Assembly (NCBI GenBank): GCA_036873755.1
Contig: JAVTVY010019515.1
Span: forward strand, 1-64,000
Direction: 5' to 3'
From: Hanleya hanleyi
Taxonomy: Eukaryota; Mollusca; Polyplacophora; Lepidopleurida; Hanleyidae
DNA: 64,000 nt
Below are positions 1 through 9,350 of the stretch, in pieces. Within the stretch, counting starts at the first letter, position 1. Each line of letters begins with the position of its first letter. The translations under genes were made by a program, and so were the position numbers. The notes beneath the pieces are model-generated. The model saw nothing but the letters and a program-made list of their open reading frames with translations. It made no database searches and had not been told where the DNA came from.

Positions 1-1
1 C

Positions 2-271
2 AAACACTCTAATCCACCGGGCTGGGAAGTCTTTGCTCAGGGATTAAAAGACACGCACATTCCTCAAGAATTGGTAGGGAATCCTAACCGTTGGGCCTTT
101 ATGCAGCAACCGAACCGACACCAACCACCACCACCACCATCCTCCTCTTCTTGGGCCCCCATGTCACCGCCCAAAACACCACAACAACGACGACGGGGAC
201 CTACCCGATCTAAGTCACCGCGACGATCACAACGCCCAGGTAAGGCGCCCAAGGCCTGGGAACCCTACTAA
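2..271 (+). CDS. C-terminal part of an unrecognised basic, proline-rich protein, cut by the window edge
   Basis: The frame is already open at base 2 and closes with TAA at 269-271, so about 89 residues are visible and the start lies outside the window. The visible part begins with an ordinary stretch (GWEVFAQGLKD) and passes through proline and serine runs. It ends in an arginine-rich tail with RRRGPTRSKSPRRSQRP. The stop lies 23 bp before the TATA box of the capsid cluster, on the same strand. In related elements the packaging ATPase or another virion gene often lies here, but no motif proves which. A basic tail suggests nucleic-acid binding; that is inference. Not recognised as a named family. 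Confidence 0.4.
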   Translation, partial: KHSNPPGWEVFAQGLKDTHIPQELVGNPNRWAFMQQPNRHQPPPPPSSSSWAPMSPPKTPQQRRRGPTRSKSPRRSQRPGKAPKAWEPY

Positions 272-293
272 GGGGCACCCTACTAATAACTCC

Positions 294-301
294 TATAAAA
301 A
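294..301 (+). promoter_or_regulatory. TATA box of the capsid gene cluster
   Basis: TATAAAAA lies 33 bp before the probable penton ATG at 334 and just after the stop of the upstream frame. The spacing fits an RNA polymerase II core promoter with a very short leader. The four capsid and protease genes behind it are tightly packed on the same strand, so it may serve the whole cluster. Confidence 0.55.
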
Positions 302-333
302 CCCGGTGCAGAAGCCAGAACAACTCAGTCGTC

Positions 334-1121
334 ATGTTTTACCTGCGTTGCCCAGTAATAGCTCACTCGAAGTGTTTCCTGACAACACCTTGACCAAGTA
401 TGTCACTCAATTACCCCAACCGTTACATTTACCTGGACGATGGGAATGTGGACTGGTGGATATTCAATACCCTTACTCATGGTACAACGTAAAAGGCCAA
501 GAAGTATGGTACGAAGTGACCTACGAAGGTAAAATCTACAGACTGATTCTCCCCGAAGGCCAATACGATACGCCCCAGCAGTTCAAACAGGGTCTGATGG
601 CCTTGTTGGAGTACAAGGCTCTAAAGGAGAGCACGGATAGTGCAACACGCCTGATAGCCTTTCGCTTCAAGAAAAACGTGTTCTTCGATGTCAACGTACA
701 CAACGACAAGAGCTCTATCATGCTGAGCCCTAACGTGGCTGTGAAACTCAGTCCTACACTACAGCAAATGTTACGGCTGCCTGAGAGCGTCTACACGGGT
801 CCCACCATTGACAACGATACCATGTTGATGGATATGAAAGTAGGTGTGTACGGACTGTACGTCTACTCGGACGCAGTGGACAGCCATATTGTGGGTGATG
901 TGAACACACCTTTGTTACGGGTGGTGCCCATTAGCAAGACGTATGGCGATCAAGTCAACCAGAGTTTCAACCATATAATCTACCTGCCCGTACGACATAC
1001 CGATATCAACACGATCACGGTGGATATAAGAGATGACACGGGACGCCCGATCGCATTCGAACGAGGAAAAGTGGTGCTGACACTTGCTTTCCGACAAGTC
1101 CGCTCTCCTCACTTCGTATAA
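334..1121 (+). pseudogene. Penton-like (single jelly-roll) capsid protein of a Polinton/adintovirus-like element, frameshifted near its start
   Basis: A long frame reaching TAA at 1119-1121 encodes a ~260-residue protein of the penton-base type that precedes the major capsid gene in Polintons and adintoviruses. Telling stretches are LPSNSSLEVFPDNTLTKYV near the start, WECGLVDIQYPYSWYNV, and a C-terminal half with VVPISKTYGDQV. Family knowledge: it should form the five-fold vertices of the icosahedral virion. The long frame has no ATG upstream of its conserved start (only GTG at 306). The natural ATG at 334 is in another frame and opens with the residues expected for the family. A one-base deletion around 345-352 therefore separates start and body. 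The stop overlaps the next ATG by one base, as in a compact viral cluster. Confidence 0.8.
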
Positions 1122-1477
1122 TGTACGTGCCTTACCAGTGCCATACGCCCAGCTATGTCGACTACTACAAGAAACAAACGGGAGGAGGCTTGCCCATGTT
1201 TAGCGGTGCACGCGTGCAACGAGGTCACGGATTGGGGAACATACTGGGCAGCATTGTGAAAACGTTTTTACCCTTGGTGACACGGGGTGTAAAAGCGGTG
1301 GGGAAACAAGCGGTACGCAGTGGATTGCGCGTGGCCGGTGATGTGATGGGAGGCACAGCACCCCGACAAGCCTTCAAACGACGGGCTAAAGAAGCCGGTG
1401 GCGTCTTGATCGCCAAAGCCCTTAAAAGACAAACTCCGACACAGCGAAGTGTCATTCGACAGCCAACACACCGATGA
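1121..1477 (+). CDS. Small basic virion protein, adenovirus pX/pVI-like
   Basis: 118 residues, starting at an ATG that shares one base with the penton stop. The N-terminus contains GGGLPMFSGARVQRGHGLG. An amphipathic, alanine- and valine-rich helix region follows (ILGSIVKTFLPLVTRGVKAV), then a lysine/arginine-rich tail. This layout (glycine-rich lead, hydrophobic helix, basic tail) is that of the adenovirus minor core/cement proteins pX and pVI and of their adintovirus counterparts. The glycine-rich part may be cut by the adenain-like protease encoded two genes downstream, but no canonical cleavage site was confirmed. Its place between penton and major capsid genes supports the call. It is the only gene of this cluster that is open from start to stop. 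Confidence 0.7.
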   Translation: MYVPYQCHTPSYVDYYKKQTGGGLPMFSGARVQRGHGLGNILGSIVKTFLPLVTRGVKAVGKQAVRSGLRVAGDVMGGTAPRQAFKRRAKEAGGVLIAKALKRQTPTQRSVIRQPTHR

Positions 1478-1548
1478 CGCACACCCCAGAGGACTAAGCC
1501 CCAGAAGAAGAAGAAGAGCAGTAGTAGTAGGAGAGACATCTTCGCATA

Positions 1549-2858
1549 ATGGCATTCATTCACTCCGAGTCGTGTCCGTCTACCAACAGTGAATTGGATT
1601 TGTGGACTATTCCACCCACCCAAACCAGTGTAGCCGAAGGACGTTGGGTAGAACATCGACCCCTGGCTAGCCTGACGGGGCAGGGCCCCGTGGAATTTAT
1701 CATTGAAAACAAAGATACGGCCTACCTGGATTTAGCCCACACCTACTTGTACGTGAAAGCCAAAATAATGGACAACGACGGGACGCCCATAGTGGACGAT
1801 GCGGTAGTAGGCCCGGTGAATCTTTGGCTGCACTCCTTGTTCCAACAGGTGGATATAGGTCTGAACGATAAACTCATCAGTACGTCCACCAATACGTACC
1901 CGTACCGAGCCTACATGGAGACGCTGTTGTCGTACGGCAGTGATGCCAAAAAATCACACTTACAAGCTGAGCTGTACTTCAAGGATACACCCGCAATCAT
2001 GGACAGCGTGCTCGGTGGCAATAATGGGTTCGTCGTACGCAAAAGAATGGCAGCCCAAAGCAAGTCCATCGATATGATGGGACGACTGCACGCCGATCTG
2101 TTCCTGCGAGACCGATACATGATGAACGGTGTATCCATCAAGATCAAGTTGATCCGTTCCTTACCCGCGTTCGCCTTAATGGCCGGTGGAGTCGGAGGTG
2201 TCGACTACAACATCGTCATTGAAGATGCAGCCCTGTTTGTCCGTACGGTAGATTTGCAACAGGGTGTGTTGCTGAGTCACATGGAAGCCTTATCGAAAAA
2301 ACAAGCCCTGTACCCCATCCGACGCGTACAGACCAAGGTGTTCTTTGTGCCATCAGGTACGATGATGGCCAACCGTGAAAATTTATTTCTAGGGGATCTT
2401 CCTAAACGTCTTACCCTGGCGTGTGTGACCAACACCGCTTTCAATGGAAATTGGGCTGAGAATCCGTTCAACTTTCAACATTTCAACATCAACTTTGTGG
2501 CACTGCACGTGGCCGGCCATCAAATTCCAGCCCGTCCATTACAACCGGACTTTACTAACAAAAACTATGTGCGGACCTACCTGAACCTGTTTACAGCCAC
2601 AGGACAAAACAACCAGGACGAAGGCAATACCATCAGTCGAGACGACTTTAGCCGTGGGTACACATTGTTCGCCTTTGACCTCACCCCACCTTGGAACACG
2701 ATCATCAACTGGCTTTGCTGAAGAAAGGAAACCTACGGTTGGAACTGCGTTTCGCCACCCCTCTAGCCCACACCATTAACGTGATTTGCTACGCCGAGTT
2801 TGATAACGTCATCAGCGTGGATCAGCAAAGAAACGTGCTATGTGACTACGCCAGCTAA
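1549..2858 (+). pseudogene. Major capsid protein (hexon-like, double jelly-roll; F54H12.2-like), frameshifted near its C-terminus
   Basis: The ATG at 1549 opens a 390-codon frame closed by TGA at 2719-2721. It matches the metazoan family annotated 'uncharacterized protein F54H12.2-like', the Maverick/Polinton major capsid protein. Recognisable segments are SNSELDLWTIPPTQTSVAEG-like N-terminal residues, NLWLHSLFQQVDIGLND and FDLTPPW. Family members continue about 50 residues further. That tail (KKGNLRLELRF and later CYAEFDNVIS) is present in the frame ending with TAA at 2856-2858, one base back from the main frame. A single-base deletion near 2690-2715 is the simplest reading. The protein should trimerise into the icosahedral shell. 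The protease ATG follows 8 bp after the true end. Confidence 0.88.
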
Positions 2859-2866
2859 GAGTCATC

Positions 2867-3343
2867 ATGGATACACAGCAGCTGATGGACATACTCCAGC
2901 GAGATCCGAAGATCCCCTTTCGAGGTGTGTTTCCACGCAATGTGTTTCCCACCCACTCCACCACCCCAGCAGCCTACATCCTGAATACAGACACGGAGAG
3001 TCGACCCGGTGAACATTGGATAGCTGTGTACGTGGACACCCTAGGCCAAGGCGAATACTTTGATTCCTACGGACTTGCACCCCTACATGCCGATTTGGTG
3101 AAATTCATGGACGTCTCTACTACAGTGTGGCGTTAGAATACTCAAAGATTACAAGGACCCTTGAGTAGTGTGTGCGGACAGTACTGTGTGTTTTATCTCA
3201 CTCACCGGAGTAGATGACATTATATGCCCACTATCGTACACATGTTTGATGATTATTGTCAAGCCGAAGACCGTGATGTCCTCGTCTATGACTGGACGGC
3301 CTCTCGTTTTAATGTGCATGCTCCATTTCTCTGGTTAACTTAA
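2867..3343 (+). pseudogene. Adenain-like cysteine protease (maturation protease), with two in-frame stops
   Basis: The frame opens at the ATG at 2867 and ends with TAA at 3341-3343, but TAG at 3134-3136 and TGA at 3215-3217 interrupt it without any frame change. The adenovirus-protease catalytic set is visible: His50 in GEHWIAVYVD, Asp66 in EYFDSYGL, and the cysteine in VCGQYC (position 103). The catalytic cysteine lies after the first stop, so the short open part (89 residues) cannot be an active enzyme. Family role: cleavage of capsid and core precursors during virion maturation. About 158 codons in all is somewhat shorter than the ~200 residues of adenovirus protease but usual for adintovirus types. 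It closes the + strand cluster. Confidence 0.85.
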
Positions 3344-3428
3344 AAATGCACTGCGCGCGCGCAGGCCGCTTGTTTATTATTATCACGTTATTGTTATGAC
3401 GTTGTTGTTCTGACGTTCATTGATGTTG

Positions 3429-3488
3429 AATAAAAGATGAAAAAACACAAAAAAATGATTTGACTTTTTTTTTTTTTATTTAAGTCAA
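3429..3488. terminator. Convergent 3'-end region with polyadenylation signals on both strands
   Basis: AATAAA on + (3429-3434) lies 86 bp after the protease stop. AATAAA on - (3475-3480) lies ~215 bp beyond the polymerase stop. They flank an A/T-rich stretch with a short inverted repeat, TTGACTT (3460-3466) and AAGTCAA (3482-3488). The + capsid genes and the - polymerase gene point at each other here, so this is the expected place for transcript ends. A GC-alternating run (GCGCGCGCGC) lies near 3353-3362. No other feature was seen between 3344 and 3572. Confidence 0.5.
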
Positions 3489-3572
3489 CAAGAAGGGTTA
3501 CACTATATATACAAATAGAATACAGGGTACAAATAGTAGTGGTATGTATATACAAGTGGTACCAAAAATTCT

Positions 3573-3656
3573 GTCAGGAGTAGGATTCGAACCTACGACA
3601 GCAATCGCCGACCAGCACTTACATACCGGCGCCTTAGACCACTCGGCCATCCTGAC
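3573..3656 (-). tRNA. Type II (long variable arm) tRNA-Leu-like gene with an 8-nt anticodon loop
   Basis: The 84-nt - strand sequence folds completely. The 7-bp acceptor stem is GTCAGGA/TCCTGAC. The D arm (GCCGAGTGGTCTAAGGC) resembles eukaryotic tRNA-Leu. The anticodon stem is CCGGT/GCTGG, the variable stem CGGC/GCTG, and the T arm GTAGG-TTCGAAT-CCTAC is perfect. Both internal promoter boxes look intact, and TTTTT (3564-3568 on the - strand) follows at once, as for a Pol III terminator. The anticodon loop has eight bases (ATGTAAGT) instead of seven. Dropping the extra G gives a normal loop with anticodon TAA (Leu). It is either a functional oddity or a freshly damaged gene. It sits between two element genes and is probably transcribed with them rather than being a chance host tRNA, though that is inference. 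Confidence 0.75.
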
Positions 3657-3695
3657 TTTTACATTTGTGTATCAACAGTTATAGTTCGACATTGT

Positions 3696-6600
3696 TCACA
3701 AGTCCAAGTAAGTGGTGCTCACACCGTCGGCCAACACTTTTCGTTTCGGGTAAAAGAAAGTAAAGGCGTCTCGTTGCTGGATGTACGTGCGCATCTGGTG
3801 GTCCACCACGCGAAATCCTCGGTTAGTGCCACTCGCACTGGCCTGGCTTTGCAGCACGTTCAAGTACAAGGCTTTGTCGATGTTGGGATCGCGCCGGCTC
3901 ACCCCTTTGCAGCTAAACTTATTTTCCTCTCCTCCGTCTCCTCCGTAACAGTAATACGTCTTGGAGGAGAGACCAATCATAGCATCCCCACTCCACTCCA
4001 GCTTGAACAGGCCCGGCGTACGCTTATCGTACTGGTAATGGTCACGTCGAGGTAGCCACTGGTCCCGTTCCGCTTCATACTGGGCCCGTAACTCGGGTTT
4101 CACCAGGGACTCCCAATCCGCATTAGAGACGGCCATGTAGGCCGAGTCGGTATCCATCTCCATGAGTTGCCAGTCTGATGGATTAAAATACACACCCATA
4201 AAATCATAGAGAAACTGCAGCATCCTCAGCTTGGCCACCTGATATACCATACATCCAATCTGCAGGGGTAAGTTGTACCGGATAGTCTTCTTGGCTGAAG
4301 TGACTTCATAGGTGTCGTCATCGATGACCTCCACGGATCGACACAGAGGAGAATTCACTTTTTTGCGGGCTTGGGCAGTAGTACAAATGTTCACGTTGAC
4401 GTGCTTATCCTGGTTCGTAACTGTTTTTCCGTAATAACCATTGCCAGTCAACTTCCAACATTCACCGATGATGGCCTCACTCGGGTATTCATCACCTTGA
4501 CGACGGGCCGACGTCACGATGTCGGCATTCTCCGCAAAACAAGCCTCAGGTACGTACTGTATCACTTGATATATTTGAGTAATTTCCAAACCGTGGTTCA
4601 TGTACCACTGCAGTAAGGGCGTGCCCAGCAAGATTTTCTCGGCCCACATACTACCAATCAACATGCGTCGAGGTTGAGGCAAACACTCGTGTTGCTCCGC
4701 ATAGGTCCTCATGGTGTCCCCAATATCTTCCCGACCCACCAGCGTGTTCTTAAAGATGGGAGGGCACTGGGCGAAGAGAGGCTTGAGAGTGTCGGGAACA
4801 TGCAAATCACATTCGACAAAGCCGTAGAGGTCCCCCGAACGAATGGCGTCCAACATCTGTGGCAGACTCAGCAGTCGCCGATGACTCAAGGGGTACTCGC
4901 GCTCTTTTAGGAAACGTCGTAAATGGGGCAGGGCCTGGCACATCGTGTGAAATTCACACTCCCACATTTCAATCAGATGGTATCCTCTCTCTTTCACATA
5001 ATCTCCGTTCGCCACCACTTCTTCCCGTAATTCTTGCGGAGTTTTTCCACGTCGCTCGTTGAAGCGTCCAGCGCTGAAATGGCATTCGTGGCCGTGCCAA
5101 TAGCAACCGTAAAATTGGAATACGGTGGGTGTGCTACCCACCAGGGCAAACCCATCGACGGGAAGTCGACGATCTCCTATGCGCTTCTCTGTGGCGTTGG
5201 TCTGGTGTCGTATATAAATCGCCCGTCGATAGGCTTCCCAATCCAACCACTGATCAGCCAGATGCTTGTAGGGTGTGCGTTGCGGTGTAAAATGCCGACC
5301 TTCCGCCAACCAACGTGTATAATGGCCACTGGGCATAGGTTGGGCCAGCGACCACAGGTACAAGGCATTCGCATCGAAACCGATGATCTTAGCACAGGGT
5401 TTTCCACTGGGGAGAGTAGTGACGTCCTTCTCGTGATAACGGTGAAAAATAAGACTCGGGCCGCCCACAATGTTCTGCTTTAGACAATCATGCATGTCTG
5501 CATCTTTTTGCTGTATCAGCGAGAAGTACGTAGGACACTCTTGAAAAAGATGGCGAAGCGCCAGACCCGGTAAACTCAAGCACTCCTTGAAGATGTCGAC
5601 GTGCATTTGGCGACGAAAGAGTTGCACCATTTTCTCGGCCGCTTCCAGGAAAGGAACCACATCTAGGTTATTATACCATATGAGGAAATCTCGCAAGGTC
5701 TGCATATGTTCATCGTTCCATACCTGCTGTAGTTCCCGGTACGTGTCTTCAGGACATTCCACTTGCTTCAAATCATCAAAGAAGGCGTGCCGGGGTGGCA
5801 ACTGGGTGTCTTCTAAGCGGTCCAGGCTCGTCATATACGTGTAAGGGAAGTAACCTTTGGTTTGTGCACAGTTATAGGCCTTGACCCACTGATCATAGCT
5901 ACAATTAGGAGCTAAATAGTTCCGTACATCCAAGAAATGCAGTGATGTGGTAGTGAGGGCCATATGATTATTGATCTTCTTGATCACGGACTTGAGGGTA
6001 TCGGACTGGGCCAAGTAAGGGTAGAGAAATTCCTTCACCATGTTCAAGTCGTATCGCCCCGAATTGAAGCCGAGCACAGGTAACTGGCCTAGGTATTGTA
6101 GGAACCGTAACTTCAATTTCTCCGCATACGGTTTAGGTAAAGGTACATCCTGCGACTGAATGGGTTCCGGCTCCGACTCTGACTCTGACTATTCATCATC
6201 GCTGAACGATACACCGGGTATAGGAATACGTTCGTCCAGCTGGTCGAGTACGTGCTGGAACTTGGTGACCAATAGTTCTGTACTGGCCGCACTGACTTGC
6301 TCTAAATACTCCATCATGCGGGTAATCAACTCATGGGAGTCCCCCGACGACACGAAACACACCGGAGCAGCGTCATAGCCGGGCACGTTGGTGGAAATGC
6401 TGACACTCAGGGGAATATGGCGCTGCGTCCACTGCGTTTTCGCTGAGAACATGTCCATGGGCTCCAACAGGGCCTCAAAATCATAACACGCCCGGAAGGG
6501 GAAATAACGATCCGCCTCCGGTATGATGATACCCTCATCGGCCAGTTCCTGGAAAATAGTAGGCGTATTATGATACACTCCACCCGGATATACTCGCTTG

Positions 6601-7598
6601 ACACTGTTGTCACAGATTTTCTCGTGGCGATGTAAGTTGTAAGACTGTTTAAACACACGATGGCATTGGGCACAACTGAAAGACTGAGCGTACTGGCTCA
6701 TATTGGAGATCAGCGAAAAATGACTCACGCCATTGTCGTCGAACACATTGACTTTCATCGTAGCAGCATAGCGTTCTGTTGAACGACGAACCAATTCAGC
6801 CACAAATGTATCCTCCTCTTCGCATCGTAATCGGTATACAAAGATATTGATGTTGAACAGTGTTTCCACGTCATCCAAATTCTTGAACGGCACTCTACGG
6901 AAGTGCCGCTTATCCAAGTCTTGCTGCTCTAAATACTGTTCCCAATAGTCATTGGCCACTGTGTCACAAGCCCGGGGGTTACACTCGTCCACATGCACGG
7001 CCAAACACCGAAACAGACATTTCCGGTCTTTGTAGGGTCCCTTTATCCCTGCTGTTAATGCATACAGTCCGGGTCGATGAAGCAACCAAGGAGGAAGTAG
7101 TACAGGAGCACCGATAGGATGATCTCTCATTTTGGTGACGAAAAATGTGACGTTAGTCACCATTTCCACAAGCCATTGGGTATTGGGGCGTTGCAACCGA
7201 GCCCATTCCAATGGATCCAACGTAGTCAGTTGGTCGATGAGTGGCTCCAGAGAAATCGCAACCGTCACCGTGAACGGCTGATCAAACACATAGGTATTAT
7301 TGCTGGGATAATAATACCGCACCTGATCCGTCGCCTTGTGCCGTAAAATGTACCCGAATGTCATATTCAACTTGAACGCTGTCACCTGATCTGTGAAAAT
7401 GTTCTCGGCATAGGTAGACAGATACGTGAGGTCCTGCAGTCGAAAGTTATACAAGTCCAATAGACGACGGTCACGGTGAAAACAATGGCGTATGGTAGCC
7501 CAGTGTCGTTGATAAATGTCCCTCACACGCTCGTCTTCAGGCAAGACTTCAACCGGAGGTGCTGCTGGGTCCCAGGGAAAATCTTCTCCACGTGTCAT
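3696..7598 (-). pseudogene. Protein-primed type B DNA polymerase (PolB) of the Polinton/adintovirus-like element, split by one amber stop
   Basis: A single frame of 1,301 codons runs from the ATG at 7598 to the stop at 3696, broken only by TAG at 6191-6189, right before an acidic Ser-Glu run. Codon numbers below count from 7598. Cys194/Cys198/His201 lie in KCLFRCLAVH, and a zinc-binding C-x2-C start at Cys309 (CAQC) ends in HRHEKIC. Exonuclease motif I is DFE at 373-375 and motif II is FNSGRYD at 511-517. Polymerase motif A-like is GFDANALYLW with Asp742, motif B GNGYYGK around Asn1053, and motif C DTDS at 1149-1152. A KxY-type LSSKTYY motif follows. Family role: replication of the linear element from protein-primed ends. 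Without read-through the stop separates exonuclease motif I from the rest of the enzyme. Downstream ATGs (6116) could start only a truncated form. Confidence 0.9.
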
Positions 7599-7620
7599 TT
7601 TGCTGGCTGGCTAGAGGTGA

Positions 7621-7622
7621 AG

Positions 7623-7653
<31 letters not shown>

Positions 7654-7672
7654 ATAGGCAGGCAGGAAGGCT
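7621..7672. repeat. (GCAG)n microsatellite
   Basis: About a dozen GGCA/GCAG tetramers in a row, with single-base changes near 7653 and 7668, directly before the polymerase ATG on the - strand. It would lie in the 5' leader of the polymerase transcript. Confidence 0.85.
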
Positions 7673-7744
7673 GGTCAGGTCAGGTAAGTCAGAGTGCTCC
7701 ACAGGGTAGTGCAATGAATACACCCCTTCCCTAAAAAATCGACT

Positions 7745-7753
7745 CCTTTTATA
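7745..7753 (-). promoter_or_regulatory. TATA box of the DNA polymerase gene
   Basis: The - strand reads TATAAAAGG, a strong TATA match, about 150 bp upstream of the polymerase ATG at 7598. It lies between the tetranucleotide repeat and the 35-bp minisatellite, pointing toward the polymerase. Confidence 0.5.
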
Positions 7754-7762
7754 CGTTTTTCT

Positions 7763-8044
7763 ACATGCCGCCATCTTAAACCCACCTCCCACCATCCACA
7801 TGCCGCCATGTTAAACCCACCTCCCACCATCCACATGCCGCCATCTTAAACCCACCTCCCACCATCCACATGCCGCCATCTTAAACCCACCTCCCACCAT
7901 CCACATGCCGCCATCTTAAACCCACCTCCCACCATCCACATGCCGCCATCTTAAACCCACCTCCCACCATCCACATGCCGCCATCTTAAACCCACCTCCC
8001 ACCATCCACATGCCGCCATCTTAAACCCACCTCCCACCATCCAC
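7763..8044. repeat. 35-bp minisatellite, about 8 copies
   Basis: Near-identical units beginning ACATGCCGCCATCTTAAACC and ending CCACCATCC repeat every 35 bp. One unit has G for C (near 7810). The array separates the polymerase TATA box from the CRE/CCAAT cluster. Each unit contains GCCGCCATCTT, which resembles a YY1 site on the reverse strand (AAGATGGCGGC), so the array could act as a tandem factor-binding platform. Confidence 0.9.
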
Positions 8045-8071
8045 ACCCCACGTGACATCAATACTCGCTTC

Positions 8072-8168
8072 TGATTGGCTGAAACATGACGTCACAAAAG
8101 GTCATATGCAAATTTCTGAGGTCAAGTTACGTCTGTTGACTCTTTGAGTGACGTCATGAGTGACGTCA
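8072..8168 (-). promoter_or_regulatory. Upstream promoter cluster: CCAAT box, octamer and three CRE sites
   Basis: Within 100 bp lie three perfect TGACGTCA palindromes (8087-8094, 8149-8156, 8161-8168), an ATGCAAAT octamer (8106-8113) and, on the - strand, AGCCAATCAG (8071-8080). They lie upstream of the polymerase gene on the - strand, beyond the minisatellite. CRE, octamer and CCAAT elements are known binding sites of CREB/ATF, POU and NF-Y factors. Use here is inferred from position. A TATATAC on + near 8207-8213 may instead serve the other direction. Confidence 0.5.
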
Positions 8169-8740
8169 TAGTTACATCCGGGTGAAAGGTACGTCCATTT
8201 ACTCTTTATATACTACTAATGATTCCCTTCCTAGCAGTTTTTAAGGAATATGCTACGGGTGTATTAACAGCGCTTCTGTTGACGTTTTATATTATTTAAT
8301 TTGGTTTCAAAACTTGCATATTAATCTCATTGGCTTATATCTACACATTAAATCAGTTTGGTATAGATCAATCATTTCATCGATTAATTATTCTTTAAAT
8401 ATTTTTGTAGAACATATTTCCGAATCAATTCTATAATTTAAAAATATCACTTTTCTGTCCTGCAAATTAATGATGTTAATAGTAAAAATATCCCCACGAC
8501 TTGTCCTGTTGTCAGCTGTATTATTGAAACACGTTGTTCTATCGTCTTACTATCTCGCTGTCCGCCCGAGCCATTGTTCAATTCCATTGGCTTAAGTGCA
8601 ACATTTGTTGAAGCTCTTCGGAAGCTTAGGGCTCAGAAAATCAGTATATAAGACAGTCGGAGGAGAAGAAGAAATGATTCAGGTAAACAAAAAAAGTCCT
8701 CTAGTTAGAGCTCAAGAACCCATAACCTTGTTTCAATAAC

Positions 8741-8845
8741 ATGGGATCAATACGTCAATTTGAGTTGAAAAGGCAGGATTTATCTTCAGATACATCTTTA
8801 ATAACGCAACTCGACAGATCAACCGACAGGGAAATTCGTATATAG
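8741..8845 (+). CDS. 34-aa microORF behind a TATA box, kept in both element copies
   Basis: The ATG at 8741 begins MGSIRQFELKRQDLSSDTS and the frame ends with TAG at 8843-8845. A GTATATAAGAC box lies ~95 bp upstream (near 8642-8655). The second copy (14033-14137) has the same length and mostly the same residues, including the C-terminal ITQLDRSTDREI. It may be a small protein or a first coding exon, since a GT follows near the end. No family recognised. Confidence 0.35.
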   Translation: MGSIRQFELKRQDLSSDTSLITQLDRSTDREIRI

Positions 8846-8891
8846 GATTATGTCTATTGACATCGGGATATCTGCGGTTATATCGCTATTA

Positions 8892-9350
8892 TTATAGCAG
8901 CACATATTTCCTGGTTCGTGAGTCTCTCATCATAGCAGTCCGCTCGACTGACAGTGAAATATTAATGAGACGTTTTGGTCTGAAGCGCCAATAGATTTTC
9001 TCTAGACAAGGCCAAGCACAGTTCGATAGATACGGCGCGAAGATGGCATTATTGGAATAACTGTCAAAATACCCCATCTAATAAACCCATAAATGTAACT
9101 CATATTAATATATATCATTCGAAGGTAAAATTCCTCGGGCAGATTCCTCGAAATTAATAATTCTTCCACCAACAGAACACATATTAAATTCATGCATAAT
9201 AGGTAATATTTCAAGCATAAAGCTGATTATACATTTATTGGTTATTGATACGATAATATATTTATCCGTCTGTTTGATCGAGTGAGACGTGAAGAAGAAT
9301 GCATCACTTGTCACGTAATTGTCATAATTCATAGCAGTATAATCGATCAT
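8892..9350 (-). pseudogene. 153-codon - strand frame of unknown function, with two internal stops (copy 1)
   Basis: The frame starts with MIDYTAMNYDN at 9350 and ends with RTRKYVLL at 8892. Stops lie near 9105 and 9080. The second copy at 14186-14644 has the same length with no net indel and lacks these two stops, while flanking DNA has gained and lost bases. Several differences between copies are synonymous (for example GAT/GAC, GAG/GAA, TTA/CTA), but many change residues. An ancestral gene is plausible; the product is not recognised. Confidence 0.35.

Noticed and set aside
71..271. A separate 66-aa gene starting at TTG 71
   Set aside because: The frame is open to the window edge, so it is the end of a longer gene.
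306..333. GTG at 306 as start of the penton gene
   Set aside because: A eukaryotic-type gene should start with ATG. The codons between 306 and ~345 do not fit the family, while the ATG at 334 in another frame does; a one-base lesion explains both.
1225..1656. Antisense frames across the capsid cluster (1225-1656 and 1268-1555)
   Set aside because: They overlap clear family matches on the other strand and have no family features.
334..2858. Programmed frameshifting to join the penton and capsid frames
   Set aside because: No slippery heptamer or downstream structure is visible, and a shift within the first codons of the penton would be without precedent. Simple deletions are likelier.
7621..7801. 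ORFs across the GCAG repeat (7476-7709 + and 7595-7801 -)
   Set aside because: Composed of repeat-encoded residues (AGRQAGRQ, LPACLPAC) and overlapping the polymerase start.
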